Below are positions 1 through 8,143 of a stretch of DNA of 58,907 nt, piece by piece. The stretch spans positions 1 through 58,907 of the forward strand of contig JBBQGM010000017.1 in NCBI GenBank assembly GCA_038322995.1. Direction: 5' to 3'. Positions within the stretch are counted from its first letter, which is position 1, and every line of letters starts with the position of its first letter. This stretch comes from QHXQ01 sp038322995 (lineage in GTDB: Bacteria; Acidobacteriota; Blastocatellia; Pyrinomonadales; Pyrinomonadaceae). The notes below the pieces were generated by a model, which was given only the letters and a program-made list of their open reading frames with translations, did not search any database and had not been told where the DNA came from. Made by a program: the position numbers and the translations under genes.

Positions 1-1
1 A

Positions 2-853
2 CTCGGCGCAGTGCTGCTCGGCAGCCATGTTTACGCGCAACTCAACACGCGCACGCTCACGGCCGAGCGCAACTTCTTCGGCGTCCTGCGCGTCACGCGC
101 AACGAGCGCGACACGCTCCACCTGCTCTACAACGGCAGCACCCTACACGGTCGCCAGTACGCCGACTTCATACGCCAGTGCGAACCGCTCTCTTACTATC
201 ACCGCGCAGGCCCGCTCGGTCAGGTCTTCGCCGCTTATCAAACGCGCCCCGCCAACGGCGACGTAGCCATCGTCGGTCTCGGCACGGGCGCAACCGTCAC
301 GTATGCACGCGCGGGCGAGCGTTGGACGTTCTACGAGATCAACCCGGCGGTTGTCGGCGTCGCCCGCGCGCCCGAATATTTCACGTATCTGATCAACTGC
401 GCGCCCGCGCCCGTCAACGTCGTCCTCGGCGACGCGCGCCGGCAACTGCAACGCGCGCCCGCCGCGGCTTACGGTCTGATCGCGCTTGACGCTTTCAGTT
501 CCGACGCGATCCCTGTCCACCTGATGACCGGGCAGGCGCTCGATCTCTATCTGGCCAAGCTCGCGCCGGGCGGCTTGCTCGTCTTCCACATCTCGAACCG
601 CAGCCTCGACCTGCATCCGGTCGTCGCCGACCTCGCGCGCAGCCGCAACCTCGTCTGCCTCGCCCGCGACGACACGCAACCGGCGGACGTAGCCGGCAAA
701 GAAGCCTCGCAATGGGTCGTCATGGCGCGCAGCCCCGCCGACCTCAATCAACTGCTGACCGACTCGCGCTGGCACATGCTCCCCGGCGACCCGCACCGCC
801 ACGTCTGGACGGACGACTTCTCCAACATTATCAGCATCTTCAAGTGGCGCTGA
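2..853 (+). CDS. Spermidine synthase-like methyltransferase-fold protein, 5' partial
   Basis: The frame is open from base 2, so the gene starts outside the window; the first ATG-like start inside is at 11 but nothing marks it as the true start. The visible part has a Rossmann SAM-type fold: a glycine-rich motif I (VGLGTGAT), then an acidic strand end (FYEINP), then LDAFSSDAIPVHL, which matches the aminopropyltransferase signature around the catalytic aspartate. In this family such domains are often the C-terminal half of a fused membrane protein (MFS-like segment plus spermidine synthase), and the small N-terminal remainder fits that, but the membrane half is not visible. Substrate is unknown; true polyamine synthesis is not proven. 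Stop is TGA at 851-853. Confidence 0.75.
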   Translation, partial: LGAVLLGSHVYAQLNTRTLTAERNFFGVLRVTRNERDTLHLLYNGSTLHGRQYADFIRQCEPLSYYHRAGPLGQVFAAYQTRPANGDVAIVGLGTGATVTYARAGERWTFYEINPAVVGVARAPEYFTYLINCAPAPVNVVLGDARRQLQRAPAAAYGLIALDAFSSDAIPVHLMTGQALDLYLAKLAPGGLLVFHISNRSLDLHPVVADLARSRNLVCLARDDTQPADVAGKEASQWVVMARSPADLNQLLTDSRWHMLPGDPHRHVWTDDFSNIISIFKWR

Positions 854-938
854 CCTGTCGCGATGCGGTACTTTACGCCTATGGCGGAATGCTGCCGCGC
901 ACCGCGATATAACATTGATTAGGTCTTAATGAATAGCT

Positions 939-1373
939 ATGCCAGAGAGTGTTTACTGGGAGCAATATGGTCAAACGGAGTGGCAAGATTTAGCTCGTAA
1001 ATGGCTTGCCGAGATTCGCGGCAAGCCTCCAACCAGCAAATCCAAAGCCGGGGACGATGTGGTCTCAATGAATTTCACGGCCCGCCCTGAAACTCAATGG
1101 CAGTTTATTCTAACAGTGGTGTCGCTCGCTGAATCAGATGATGAGTTAAGCCATATTGCAGCAGGGCCTATCGAACACTTATTAGGCTGGCATGGGGAAG
1201 ATTATATCGGTCTAGTTGAAAAAGAAGCGGCGGCAAATCCGAAATTCGCCCGTACACTGACAGGAGTCTGGCAGTACATGATGCCAGATGAAATTTGGGC
1301 GCGGGTGCAGCGACTCAAAGAGCGGGTGTCGGAGCCGTTGCGCCCTTCTGCTGCTGATAACGACGCCTCTTGA
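939..1373 (+). CDS. DUF6869-like hypothetical protein
   Basis: A 144-residue soluble, mostly helical protein. The centre (FILTVVSLA...AAGPIEHLLGWHGEDYI) and the Trp-rich end (GVWQYMM..EIWARV) resemble the DUF6869 family, small proteins of unknown role that recur in many bacterial genomes. It begins ATG-CCA-GAG after an AT-rich leader with no clear Shine-Dalgarno. Base composition is closer to 50% GC, lower than the genes on either side, which suggests later arrival. No catalytic motif is visible. Family assignment is from memory of the motif pattern. Confidence 0.6.
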   Translation: MPESVYWEQYGQTEWQDLARKWLAEIRGKPPTSKSKAGDDVVSMNFTARPETQWQFILTVVSLAESDDELSHIAAGPIEHLLGWHGEDYIGLVEKEAAANPKFARTLTGVWQYMMPDEIWARVQRLKERVSEPLRPSAADNDAS

Positions 1374-1483
1374 TACCGGCAGGCAGTGAACGCATAGTTC
1401 AGCAAATCTTTCATCAGCGGTCCCGTAGGCTACTACCGGGCGTTAGATTTTCACCTGCCTGCCTGATTGATGGAGAACTAACA

Positions 1484-1897
1484 ATGCAGAATGACCAGAA
1501 ACGGTTGAAGCAAGAGTATAAGCAGGAGCATCGGCAGGCGGGCGTGTTTCAGCTTCGCAATATGGCCAACGGGAAAGTGTTTGTCGGGAGCGGGCTAGAC
1601 CTGCCCGGCATCATGAACCGGCACAGGTTCGAGTTGACGTTGGGCGGGCATCGGAACAAGGAGTTGCAAGCCGACTGGCACGAGTTTGGCAGCGCGAGTT
1701 TTGTCTTTGAAGTTCTCGATCAACTCGCGCCGCGCGAAATTGCGGAGGCTGAACTGCGCGCGGATTTGGTCAGCTTGGAAGATTTGTGGTTGGAAAAGCT
1801 GGAACCGTTCGCGGCACGTGGCTACAACGAACCCAAGCTCAGCAGAGCAGATAAATTGCGCCGCATGGCGGCCAAGCGGCGAGAAGCAGGCAGATGA
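1484..1897 (+). CDS. GIY-YIG family nuclease-like protein
   Basis: The ATG at 1484 was chosen because GGAG at 1472-1475 precedes it at good spacing; the longer frame from 1370 has no such site. The 137-residue product contains a GIY-YIG-like core: GVFQLRN (replacing the GIY strand), KVFVGSG (replacing YIG), then an arginine-containing helix (NRHRFEL) and a conserved glutamate-rich helix. Bacterial proteins of this subfamily are small stand-alone GIY-YIG domains with unknown substrates. The C-terminus is strongly basic (KLRRMAAKRREAGR). Its stop overlaps the next ATG by four bases, so the two are probably co-translated. Confidence 0.7.
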   Translation: MQNDQKRLKQEYKQEHRQAGVFQLRNMANGKVFVGSGLDLPGIMNRHRFELTLGGHRNKELQADWHEFGSASFVFEVLDQLAPREIAEAELRADLVSLEDLWLEKLEPFAARGYNEPKLSRADKLRRMAAKRREAGR

Positions 1898-2841
1898 AAA
1901 TAATTATCCCCGGCGGCACGGGTCAGGTGGGCACGATGCTGGCGCGTGCGTTCTATGCGGACGGGCATGAGGTCGTGGTGCTGAGTCGCAAGCCGGATGA
2001 TGTGCCGTGGCGTGAGGTGGCGTGGGATGGATTGACGCTGGGCGGGTGGGCGGCGGAACTCGAAGGCGCGGAGGCCGTGATCAATCTGGCCGGGCGCAGC
2101 GTGAATTGTCGCTACACGCCGGAGAACCGGCGGCTGATCAAGGAGTCGCGCGTTCAATCAACGCGCGTGGTCGGCGCAGCTATCGCGCAGACGCAAAGGC
2201 CACCGCGCGTTTGGTTGCAAGCCAGCACCGCGACCATCTACGCGCATCGCTTCGACGCGGCGCACGACGAAGCCACCGGCATCATCGGCGGCGCGGAACC
2301 GGACGTGCCCGACACATGGCGCTTCAGCATTGACGTGGCTACGTCCTGGGAACGCGCACTCGACGAAGCCGCGACGCCGCACACGCGCAAAGTAAAACTC
2401 CGCACCGCCATCGTCATGAGTCCCGACCGCGCCGGCCCGTTCGACCTACTGCTCCGTTTAGCGCGCCTCGGACTTGGCGGGCGGGCCGGCGATGGCCGGC
2501 AGTACGTCTCGTGGATACATGATGAAGACTTCGTGCGCGCCGTACAGTGGTTAATCGAGCATGAAGATTTGGCCGGCCCCGTCAACGTTGCCGCGCCGAT
2601 GCCGTTGCCCAATGCCGAGTTCATGCGCGCCTTGCGCGCGGCCTGGGGCGCACGCTTCGGCCTAGCCGCGACCGAGTGGATGCTAGAGCTAGGCGCGCGT
2701 TTTCTCCACACCGAGACGGAGTTGATTCTTAAGAGTCGCCGCGTCGTGCCGGGGCTGTTGTTACAACATGGTTTCACTTTTCAGTTCCCCACTTGGCCCG
2801 AAGCGGCGCGCGATCTGTGCCGCCGTTGGCGACAAGCTTAG
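1894..2841 (+). CDS. TIGR01777 family NAD(P)-dependent epimerase/SDR protein
   Basis: A 315-residue extended short-chain dehydrogenase. The N-terminal dinucleotide-binding loop is IPGGTGQVG (GxxGxxG type) and the INLAGRSVNCRYTPENRR segment is the hallmark of the TIGR01777/YfcH family. The C-terminal domain (P..EFMRALR....G) is the DUF1731-like tail. The real substrate of this family is not known. Start ATG lies in the ATGA overlap with the GIY-YIG gene. Confidence 0.9.
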   Translation: MKIIIPGGTGQVGTMLARAFYADGHEVVVLSRKPDDVPWREVAWDGLTLGGWAAELEGAEAVINLAGRSVNCRYTPENRRLIKESRVQSTRVVGAAIAQTQRPPRVWLQASTATIYAHRFDAAHDEATGIIGGAEPDVPDTWRFSIDVATSWERALDEAATPHTRKVKLRTAIVMSPDRAGPFDLLLRLARLGLGGRAGDGRQYVSWIHDEDFVRAVQWLIEHEDLAGPVNVAAPMPLPNAEFMRALRAAWGARFGLAATEWMLELGARFLHTETELILKSRRVVPGLLLQHGFTFQFPTWPEAARDLCRRWRQA

Positions 2842-2849
2842 CAGCGTAG

Positions 2850-3434
2850 ATGACGGCAAAAGATTTAACGTCTAACGGGCAAAAGAAGTGGGCGTGGCCG
2901 GGCATGGGCGCGTTGCTGCTGGTCACGATGGCGTTGCTGCGTGGTGAAGGGCGTTTGTGGTTTTGTGCCTGCGGGCGGCTCTGGCTGTGGGCGGGCAACA
3001 TTTGTAGCGCGGACAACTCGCAGCAACTATTCGATCCTTACAGTTTCACGCATCTGTTGCATGGCTTTGTATATTGCTGGTTGCTGGCGTGGCTCGCGCC
3101 GCGCGTGCGGCCGCTGCGCCGCCTCTGGCTGGCGGTCACCCTCGAAGCGTTGTGGGAAGTGGTGGAAAACTCGCCGTTCATGATCGCGCGTTATCGTGAG
3201 GCGACGGCCGCACTCGGCTATCAGGGCGACACGATTGTTAATTCGACCGGCGACATACTGAGTTGTGCGCTGGGCTTCATGCTGGCCCGCCGCCTTGGCT
3301 TCCGCCGTGCGCTCGCGCTGTTCGCGGTGGTGGAACTAATGCTGCTCTGGTGGATTAGAGACAGCCTGTTGCTGGAAGTCCTGATGTTGCTCCACCCCAT
3401 CAACGCGATCAAGGCGTGGCAACTGTGTCCCTAA
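2850..3434 (+). CDS. DUF2585 family integral membrane protein
   Basis: A 194-residue membrane protein with four or so predicted hydrophobic segments (about residues 20-32, 68-85, 140-150 and 160-180). The motifs HLLHGFVYCWLLAW, EALWEVVENSPFMIARYRE and GDTIVNSTGDILSCALGF match the DUF2585 (UPF0314) family, whose function is unknown. The gene starts eight bases after the epimerase stop, so it shares its transcription unit. No strong ribosome binding site is visible. Confidence 0.88.
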   Translation: MTAKDLTSNGQKKWAWPGMGALLLVTMALLRGEGRLWFCACGRLWLWAGNICSADNSQQLFDPYSFTHLLHGFVYCWLLAWLAPRVRPLRRLWLAVTLEALWEVVENSPFMIARYREATAALGYQGDTIVNSTGDILSCALGFMLARRLGFRRALALFAVVELMLLWWIRDSLLLEVLMLLHPINAIKAWQLCP

Positions 3435-3454
3435 CTCAAAACAGTCTGGTCTCT

Positions 3455-3493
3455 GCAAGTGGCACTGCTGTAGGCGGCATAAGTGGCACTTGC
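3455..3493. repeat. Near-perfect 12-bp inverted repeat upstream of the YfiT gene
   Basis: Arms at 3455-3466 (GCAAGTGGCACT) and 3482-3493 (AGTGGCACTTGC) pair with one mismatch around a 15-base spacer. The right arm runs into the -35 hexamer of the promoter at 3490-3517, so it may be an operator; it could also be a terminator for the upstream genes. Confidence 0.5.
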
Positions 3494-3517
3494 CTGCTGC
3501 GCGCCGCGCCATATAAT
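3490..3517 (+). promoter_or_regulatory. Sigma-70-like promoter for the YfiT gene
   Basis: TTGCCT at 3490-3495 and a perfect TATAAT at 3512-3517 are separated by 16 bases. A strong Shine-Dalgarno (AAAGGAG) follows at about 3550, six bases before the ATG at 3562. Confidence 0.6.
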
Positions 3518-3561
3518 TGCGCCGGCATTCCATTTCAGCATTGACGCATTAAAGGAGAGCT

Positions 3562-4089
3562 ATGACTGACCCACGTTACCCCGTCGGGCCCTTTCAAATG
3601 GCGACGGAGGAATCGACCGACGATGCCCGCGCGGGGTTCATCGCCCAACTCGCGGCCGCGCCCGCGCAATTGCGCGCGGCCGTCGCGGACTTGAATAACG
3701 AGCAACTCGAAACCCCTTACCGCGCTGGCGGCTGGACGGTGCGCCAACTCGTGCATCATGTGGCTGACAGCCACATGAATGGCTACATCCGCACCAAGTT
3801 TGCGCTGACCGAAGACGCGCCCGCGATCAAAACTTACGAAGAAGCCGACTGGGCCAAGCTCGGCGACACGCAAACGACGCCTATTGCCACGTCGCTCACC
3901 CTGCTCGATGCACTGCACGAGCGCTGGGCCAACTTGTTCCACGTGCTCACGCCCGTCGAGTTTGCGCGCACGTTTCGGCATCCCGACTTGGGCATGGTCT
4001 CGCTTGATAAACAACTCGCGCTCTACGCATGGCATAGCCGCCATCACACGGCGCACGTCACCAGTTTGCGCGAACGTATGGGTTGGTGA
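3562..4089 (+). CDS. YfiT/DinB-superfamily putative metal-dependent hydrolase or bacillithiol transferase
   Basis: A 175-residue four-helix DinB-superfamily protein. It begins with the typical YfiT opening (DPRYPVGPF) and has the three-histidine metal site: the histidine in HHVADSHMN (about residue 67-74) and two in WHSRHHTAH near the C-terminus. Relatives are annotated as YfiT family bacillithiol transferases or metal-dependent hydrolases. Whether this organism makes bacillithiol cannot be told here. It has its own promoter and an AAAGGAG ribosome binding site, and faces mqnC tail to tail. Confidence 0.87.
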   Translation: MTDPRYPVGPFQMATEESTDDARAGFIAQLAAAPAQLRAAVADLNNEQLETPYRAGGWTVRQLVHHVADSHMNGYIRTKFALTEDAPAIKTYEEADWAKLGDTQTTPIATSLTLLDALHERWANLFHVLTPVEFARTFRHPDLGMVSLDKQLALYAWHSRHHTAHVTSLRERMGW

Positions 4090-4138
4090 AAGCCCCCCTA
4101 AATTAAAACATATAAGATTGGGATACGAGGAAGAGATA

Positions 4139-4225
4139 ATCCACGAAACCACACGAAACAGCACGAAACAAAGAGAGCAGATTTCGTGTGTTCGGCTTCG
4201 TGCCGCTTCGTGTGATTTCGTGGAT
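4139..4225 (-). repeat. 31-bp hairpin built of CACGAAA repeats between convergent genes
   Basis: The arms 4139-4169 and 4195-4225 are inverted copies, 27 of 31 identical, with a 25-base loop. Each arm is a 10-base tandem repeat of CACGAAAC-type units. On the minus strand all four mismatches become G-U pairs, so an mqnC-sense transcript would form an uninterrupted 31-bp stem. It starts 38 bases past the mqnC stop. It may act as an intrinsic terminator or mRNA-end stabiliser, or be a palindromic extragenic repeat. Confidence 0.75.
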
Positions 4226-4262
4226 GAGCCTTTTCAGTTTGTCCCAACTTATGTGTTCCGAT

Positions 4263-5405
4263 TTAGTCCGCGAACGCGACGCTCAACTCGCGCAGGCCAG
4301 CCGAATCGCTCGCATCGCCGCGCACGGACTCTGCACGCTGCACATGGCGGTAGAGGATGTCGCGCTGCTGCGGCGTGAAGCCGGCTTCGCGGATCAAGTA
4401 GCGCAGCATCCGTTCGTCTGCTTCGTTGTGCGCGCCCGCCGCCGAGACGACGTTCTCCTCGATCATGATCGACCCCATGTCGTTCGCGCCGAAGCGGAGC
4501 GCGACCTGTCCGAGCCGCAAGCCTTGCGTCAGCCAGGACGATTGAAAGTTCGCGACGTTGTCGAGAAACAGGCGCGAGACCGCGAGCATCTGCAAATAAT
4601 CGATGCCGGTCGGCTCGTCCTTGATGCGCCGACCGAGTGCCGTATGCTCGCGTTGAAACGTCCACGGGATAAAGGCCGTGAAGCCGCCGGTCTCATCTTG
4701 CAGATCGCGTATGCGTTGCAGATGGCGCACGCGATGCTCGACCGCGTCGCCGATGCCGAACATCATCGTCGCCGTCGAGCGCAAACCCACGCCATGCACG
4801 GCGCGCATGACGGCGAGCCATTCGTCGGTCGTGCATTTGGTCGAGACGCGCTTGCGCACTTCGTCATCCAGAATCTCGCCGCCGCCGCCGGGCAAGCTGT
4901 ACAAGCCCGCCGCTTTCAGTCGCGTCAATATCTCTTCATACGAAAGCTTGGAGATGAGATGGATGTTGTGAATCTCCGGCGGCGAGAAGCAATGCAGTTG
5001 AAAGTCGGGATACTGCGCGTGCAGCGTGCGCAATAAGTCTTCATACCACTCGATGCCGAAGTCGGGATGCAAGCCGCCTTGCATCAAGACGCCCGTGCCG
5101 CCGAGCGCGATGGTCTCGTCGATCTTCTGGCAAATCTCGGCGACGGTGCGGACATAAGTGTCGGGCTTGCCGGGCCGCCGATAGAAGGCGCAGAAGGTGC
5201 AGACGACGTTGCAGACGTTCGTATAATTGATGTTGCGATCAATGATGTAGGTGACGACGTTGTCTGCGTGCCAACGCTGGCGCACTTCGTCGGCGGCGAC
5301 GCCGATGCGCGCGATGTCGTGCGACTCTAAGAGCGCCGTGCAGTCGGCGGCCGTCAGGCGCTCACCGGCCAGCGCGCGGTCGAGGATGGGTTGGATATTT
5401 GCCAT
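4263..5405 (-). CDS. mqnC: Cyclic dehypoxanthinyl futalosine synthase (radical SAM)
   Basis: A 380-residue radical SAM enzyme of the futalosine route to menaquinone: it turns dehypoxanthine futalosine into the cyclic form. The cluster motif CNVVCTFCAF (CxxxCxxC) lies near residue 65-75, and the protein continues with the expected GGTGVLMQGG, LPGGGGEILDD and NFQSSW motifs along the TIM barrel. The ATG at 5405 (MANIQPILDRAL) gives the usual family length; a start at 5438 would only add a leader peptide. mqnA lies 2.7 kb upstream on the same strand, separated by a GTPase gene. Confidence 0.96.
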   Translation of the reverse strand: MANIQPILDRALAGERLTAADCTALLESHDIARIGVAADEVRQRWHADNVVTYIIDRNINYTNVCNVVCTFCAFYRRPGKPDTYVRTVAEICQKIDETIALGGTGVLMQGGLHPDFGIEWYEDLLRTLHAQYPDFQLHCFSPPEIHNIHLISKLSYEEILTRLKAAGLYSLPGGGGEILDDEVRKRVSTKCTTDEWLAVMRAVHGVGLRSTATMMFGIGDAVEHRVRHLQRIRDLQDETGGFTAFIPWTFQREHTALGRRIKDEPTGIDYLQMLAVSRLFLDNVANFQSSWLTQGLRLGQVALRFGANDMGSIMIEENVVSAAGAHNEADERMLRYLIREAGFTPQQRDILYRHVQRAESVRGDASDSAGLRELSVAFAD

Positions 5406-5574
5406 AACAATCAACTTAAATTCGTATTCTGCCAACACGCCCGCCGCTAATGCTTAACTTACCGGGCGGCAACCTGCATGTGTTGCAAATTATATGCCGA
5501 AGCAACCGACAACTCACACGAGCAGCAAACTCACGCAAAGCCGCGATGCGAGACAACGAGAGATTCGCCGGGCT

Positions 5575-7932
5575 TCATTTTTCTGATTGCTTATTCGCCA
5601 GCAGGTTATTCGATTCGCCTTTGCCCCTGAGCAGCGGCAAACGCTTGTATGACTCGATCATCAGCTTGACGTAGCTTTCATCCGACAGACGTTCGTCGTT
5701 TTTCAATTGATTCGCGCCAATGATACCGATGCTCAGCAATCCGCCTATCACTACAAGGGGAATGACCGCCGCAGTTGTCCAAGAGACGCCGAATTTGTTC
5801 AGCACGATAATGGCGGCCAAGATCGTGGCAATTGCTACCACATAAGTGACCAGATAAAACGATCCCGACCGCCAGGGATTGTTCTGCTGAGTTATGGCCG
5901 GCGGGTGCGATTTGGGTTGAATCTCTTCAGGCATGGGTTGTGGGAATCTCCTTTCGTTCAAGTCGCTTTCGCGACGCTGCATGCGGACGCTTAACTCTTC
6001 GACGCCGTCGAGTAATTCTCTGACCGGGAACTTCTTCCGCAATTCGGGGATGAGTATCTCCGGTTCGTTCATCTCTTCGTGAACGAGTAGTTCTTGGTAC
6101 GAGACCATCGCGCGCGGAAAGCCGGGCACCGGGATGATCTGCTTGATCTTGATTTTGAAGTTGCTGTTGATTTCGTCAAAGGCCGAGCGGATGATTGCGA
6201 GGAAGGCGCGGCGGGACTGTTCTTTGCCAATGATCGAGATGAAGATTTTGCGATCTACCAGATCAGCTTTGATCTTAGCCCGATTCTCGCCGCTATGCAG
6301 GAAGACGCCGTTCTTCCAGTAATACTGTTTGGTGATGTACTGGTTCATGCGCACGATGAAGCGCGAGATGACGGCGTCGGGCAACGTCTCGTAATGGTAT
6401 TGAAACTTCAACGCGCTGGCATCGTCCCACGAGATGTCCAGTTCATTGTCGTGCAGGTGGCGCGGGATCAGGTAATGACCCGGCCGGTCGGTGAACTCGA
6501 AGCATAGCTCGAAATGCTGCATCACTTTAATCAGCCGCTCGTGCGTGTGTGCCGGATAATGGACATGGGCCTCCGGCAGGCGGCCGGCCAAGATTTGGCC
6601 CACGTCTTTCAGATCGAACTGCCCCTGATCTTTGACCAGTTGCGCTGAAGTTAGCAACCCGTACACGCCCTGTGTCACCCAGCGCGGATTGAGCACCTGC
6701 GTATCGCCCGGAAAGCGTATGACCACGCCTAGATCGTGCAGCAGTCCCAGCAAAGACATGCGCAGGTCTTCGTCATTCAATTTCTCTTCGCCGCAGATTT
6801 CCAGATATTTCTCGACCGGGATGTAATCAGCCTGCGTGCCTTTCAACCGTCGTTTGATGGCGAGCCATTCGTGCGGCCAGATGTCGCGCACATGCTTCAA
6901 CTGTTCGACCTCGCGGGCAATCGCCGTTTTCAAGGCGGGAATGCCATCGCCCGTCGCACACGAGGTTTCGACGAAATCCCGGATGTTGTATTTGTCCTGC
7001 AACGCTTTGCGATCAAGATTGAGCGGGCGCTGACCGTGCAACCGGTCAATCTGGTTGATGACGACGATGATGGGCGAAGCGCCGCTGAAACTTTCGATCA
7101 GCTTCAGCCAGTATTCGATATTGCTGAGTTGATCGCCTTTGCGCGCATCCACCACCAGCAGATAGAGGCTGCGCGTGGTCAGAAAGAACTGGTGCGTTGA
7201 ATGCTGAATCTCCTGCCCGCCGAAATCCCAGATGTTCAGTTTGACCGGCTCGCCTTCGCCTTTTACCTCGCTCTGGACAACTTTCATCTCATCGTTAATC
7301 TCCACGCCCAACGTGGTTTCTTTCTGCGGATTGTACGTGCTGTAAAGTAACCGCTCCACCACCGAGCTTTTCCCGACCTTACCATCCCCGACTACCAACA
7401 TCTTCGCTTCGTTCAACCGCTCTCCACTCACCAATCCGGCCAGCGCGGCTAAGATCGCTTTTACGTCATTCGGTTTGGCTAACGTTTCAGGCGGAATAGG
7501 CAGTTGATTGCGGCTGAGGTCGAGATAGGTCAGGTTGGTCAGCTTGGCGAGCTCCGGCGGCACGCTCGTCAGTTGATTGTAGCTGAGGACGAGGCTGGTC
7601 AGGTTGGTCAGCTTGGCGATCTCTGGTGGCACGCTCGTCAGTTGATTACCGCTGAGGTCGAGGTTGGTCAGGTTGGTCAGCTTGGCGAGCTCCGGCGGCA
7701 ATTCCACAAATTGATTATTCCAAAGGACGAGGCTGGTCAGGTTGGTCAGCTTGGCGAGCTCCGGCGGCAAGTTCGTCAGTTGATTGCCGCTGAGGACGAG
7801 GCTGGTCAGGTTGGTCAGCTTGGCGAGCTCCGGCGGCACGCTCGTCAGTTGATTGCCGCTGAGGTCGAGGTTCGTCCGCCCTTCCTTTGCCGCCCGTTCG
7901 ATGAGGTTGAGAATTGTTAGCATGTCAGCCAT
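5575..7932 (-). CDS. LRR-Roc-COR (ROCO family) GTPase with C-terminal membrane pair
   Basis: A 785-residue protein starting at ATG 7932 with AGAGG seven bases upstream. Order: a short N-terminal helix (1-20), about six 23-residue leucine-rich repeats (21-160, NLTSLVLSxNQLTSVPPELAKLT type), a Roc G domain (about 175-345) with P-loop GDGKVGKSS, switch DFGGQE and base motif NQID, a COR domain (about 360-640), a Pro-rich linker and two hydrophobic helices (about 690-735) ending in a charged tail. The G motifs look intact. Bacterial ROCO proteins are dimeric GTPases with mostly unknown roles. The C-terminal membrane hairpin suggests inner-membrane anchoring. Confidence 0.93.
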   Translation of the reverse strand: MADMLTILNLIERAAKEGRTNLDLSGNQLTSVPPELAKLTNLTSLVLSGNQLTNLPPELAKLTNLTSLVLWNNQFVELPPELAKLTNLTNLDLSGNQLTSVPPEIAKLTNLTSLVLSYNQLTSVPPELAKLTNLTYLDLSRNQLPIPPETLAKPNDVKAILAALAGLVSGERLNEAKMLVVGDGKVGKSSVVERLLYSTYNPQKETTLGVEINDEMKVVQSEVKGEGEPVKLNIWDFGGQEIQHSTHQFFLTTRSLYLLVVDARKGDQLSNIEYWLKLIESFSGASPIIVVINQIDRLHGQRPLNLDRKALQDKYNIRDFVETSCATGDGIPALKTAIAREVEQLKHVRDIWPHEWLAIKRRLKGTQADYIPVEKYLEICGEEKLNDEDLRMSLLGLLHDLGVVIRFPGDTQVLNPRWVTQGVYGLLTSAQLVKDQGQFDLKDVGQILAGRLPEAHVHYPAHTHERLIKVMQHFELCFEFTDRPGHYLIPRHLHDNELDISWDDASALKFQYHYETLPDAVISRFIVRMNQYITKQYYWKNGVFLHSGENRAKIKADLVDRKIFISIIGKEQSRRAFLAIIRSAFDEINSNFKIKIKQIIPVPGFPRAMVSYQELLVHEEMNEPEILIPELRKKFPVRELLDGVEELSVRMQRRESDLNERRFPQPMPEEIQPKSHPPAITQQNNPWRSGSFYLVTYVVAIATILAAIIVLNKFGVSWTTAAVIPLVVIGGLLSIGIIGANQLKNDERLSDESYVKLMIESYKRLPLLRGKGESNNLLANKQSEK
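7505..7870 (-). repeat. 69-bp tandem repeats encoding the leucine-rich repeats
   Basis: Between five and six copies of a 69-base unit (one 23-residue LRR each) lie in tandem inside the ROCO gene. The copies are close to identical at the DNA level, with blocks such as TTGGTCAGCTTGGCGA recurring in every unit, so the array expanded or was homogenised recently. Unit number may vary between strains. Confidence 0.85.
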
Positions 7933-7961
7933 GGTATCCTCTTTCGCTAAAGTATTGATGG

Positions 7962-7991
7962 ATACTACGTCGGCGCGCTGCTTGACGACAA
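7962..7991 (-). promoter_or_regulatory. Possible promoter of the ROCO gene
   Basis: On the minus strand TTGTCG (7991-7986) and TAGTAT (7967-7962) stand 18 bases apart, about 30 bases before the ATG at 7932. This would give the GTPase gene its own transcript, separate from mqnA upstream. Confidence 0.45.
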
Positions 7992-8143
7992 TCTTTTCTG
8001 CGGTAAAAACAAGATCGGGGAGTAGCCGAAAGTACCGATACCGCGAAGCAGCCATAGCCCGAAACGAAAGCGCGTTAAAGCCGCCAAGCGTAGCGGCAAC
8101 ATCTACTGCGGTTCCTTTGTGGCGTTGCGGGTGGCATTGCTCA

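Noticed and set aside
1350..1447. Possible attC site after the DUF6869-like gene (GGGCGTTAGAT at 1438-1447)
   Set aside because: GTTAGAT fits the core, but no complementary left half or matching cassette start is visible, so it is probably chance.
4188..5036. Long plus-strand frame opposite mqnC (282 codons)
   Set aside because: Antisense shadow of a well-conserved enzyme in GC-rich DNA; its product has no recognisable domain.
7505..7870. CRISPR-like array from the regular 69-bp repeats
   Set aside because: The units are in frame, encode leucine-rich repeats and have no unique spacers.
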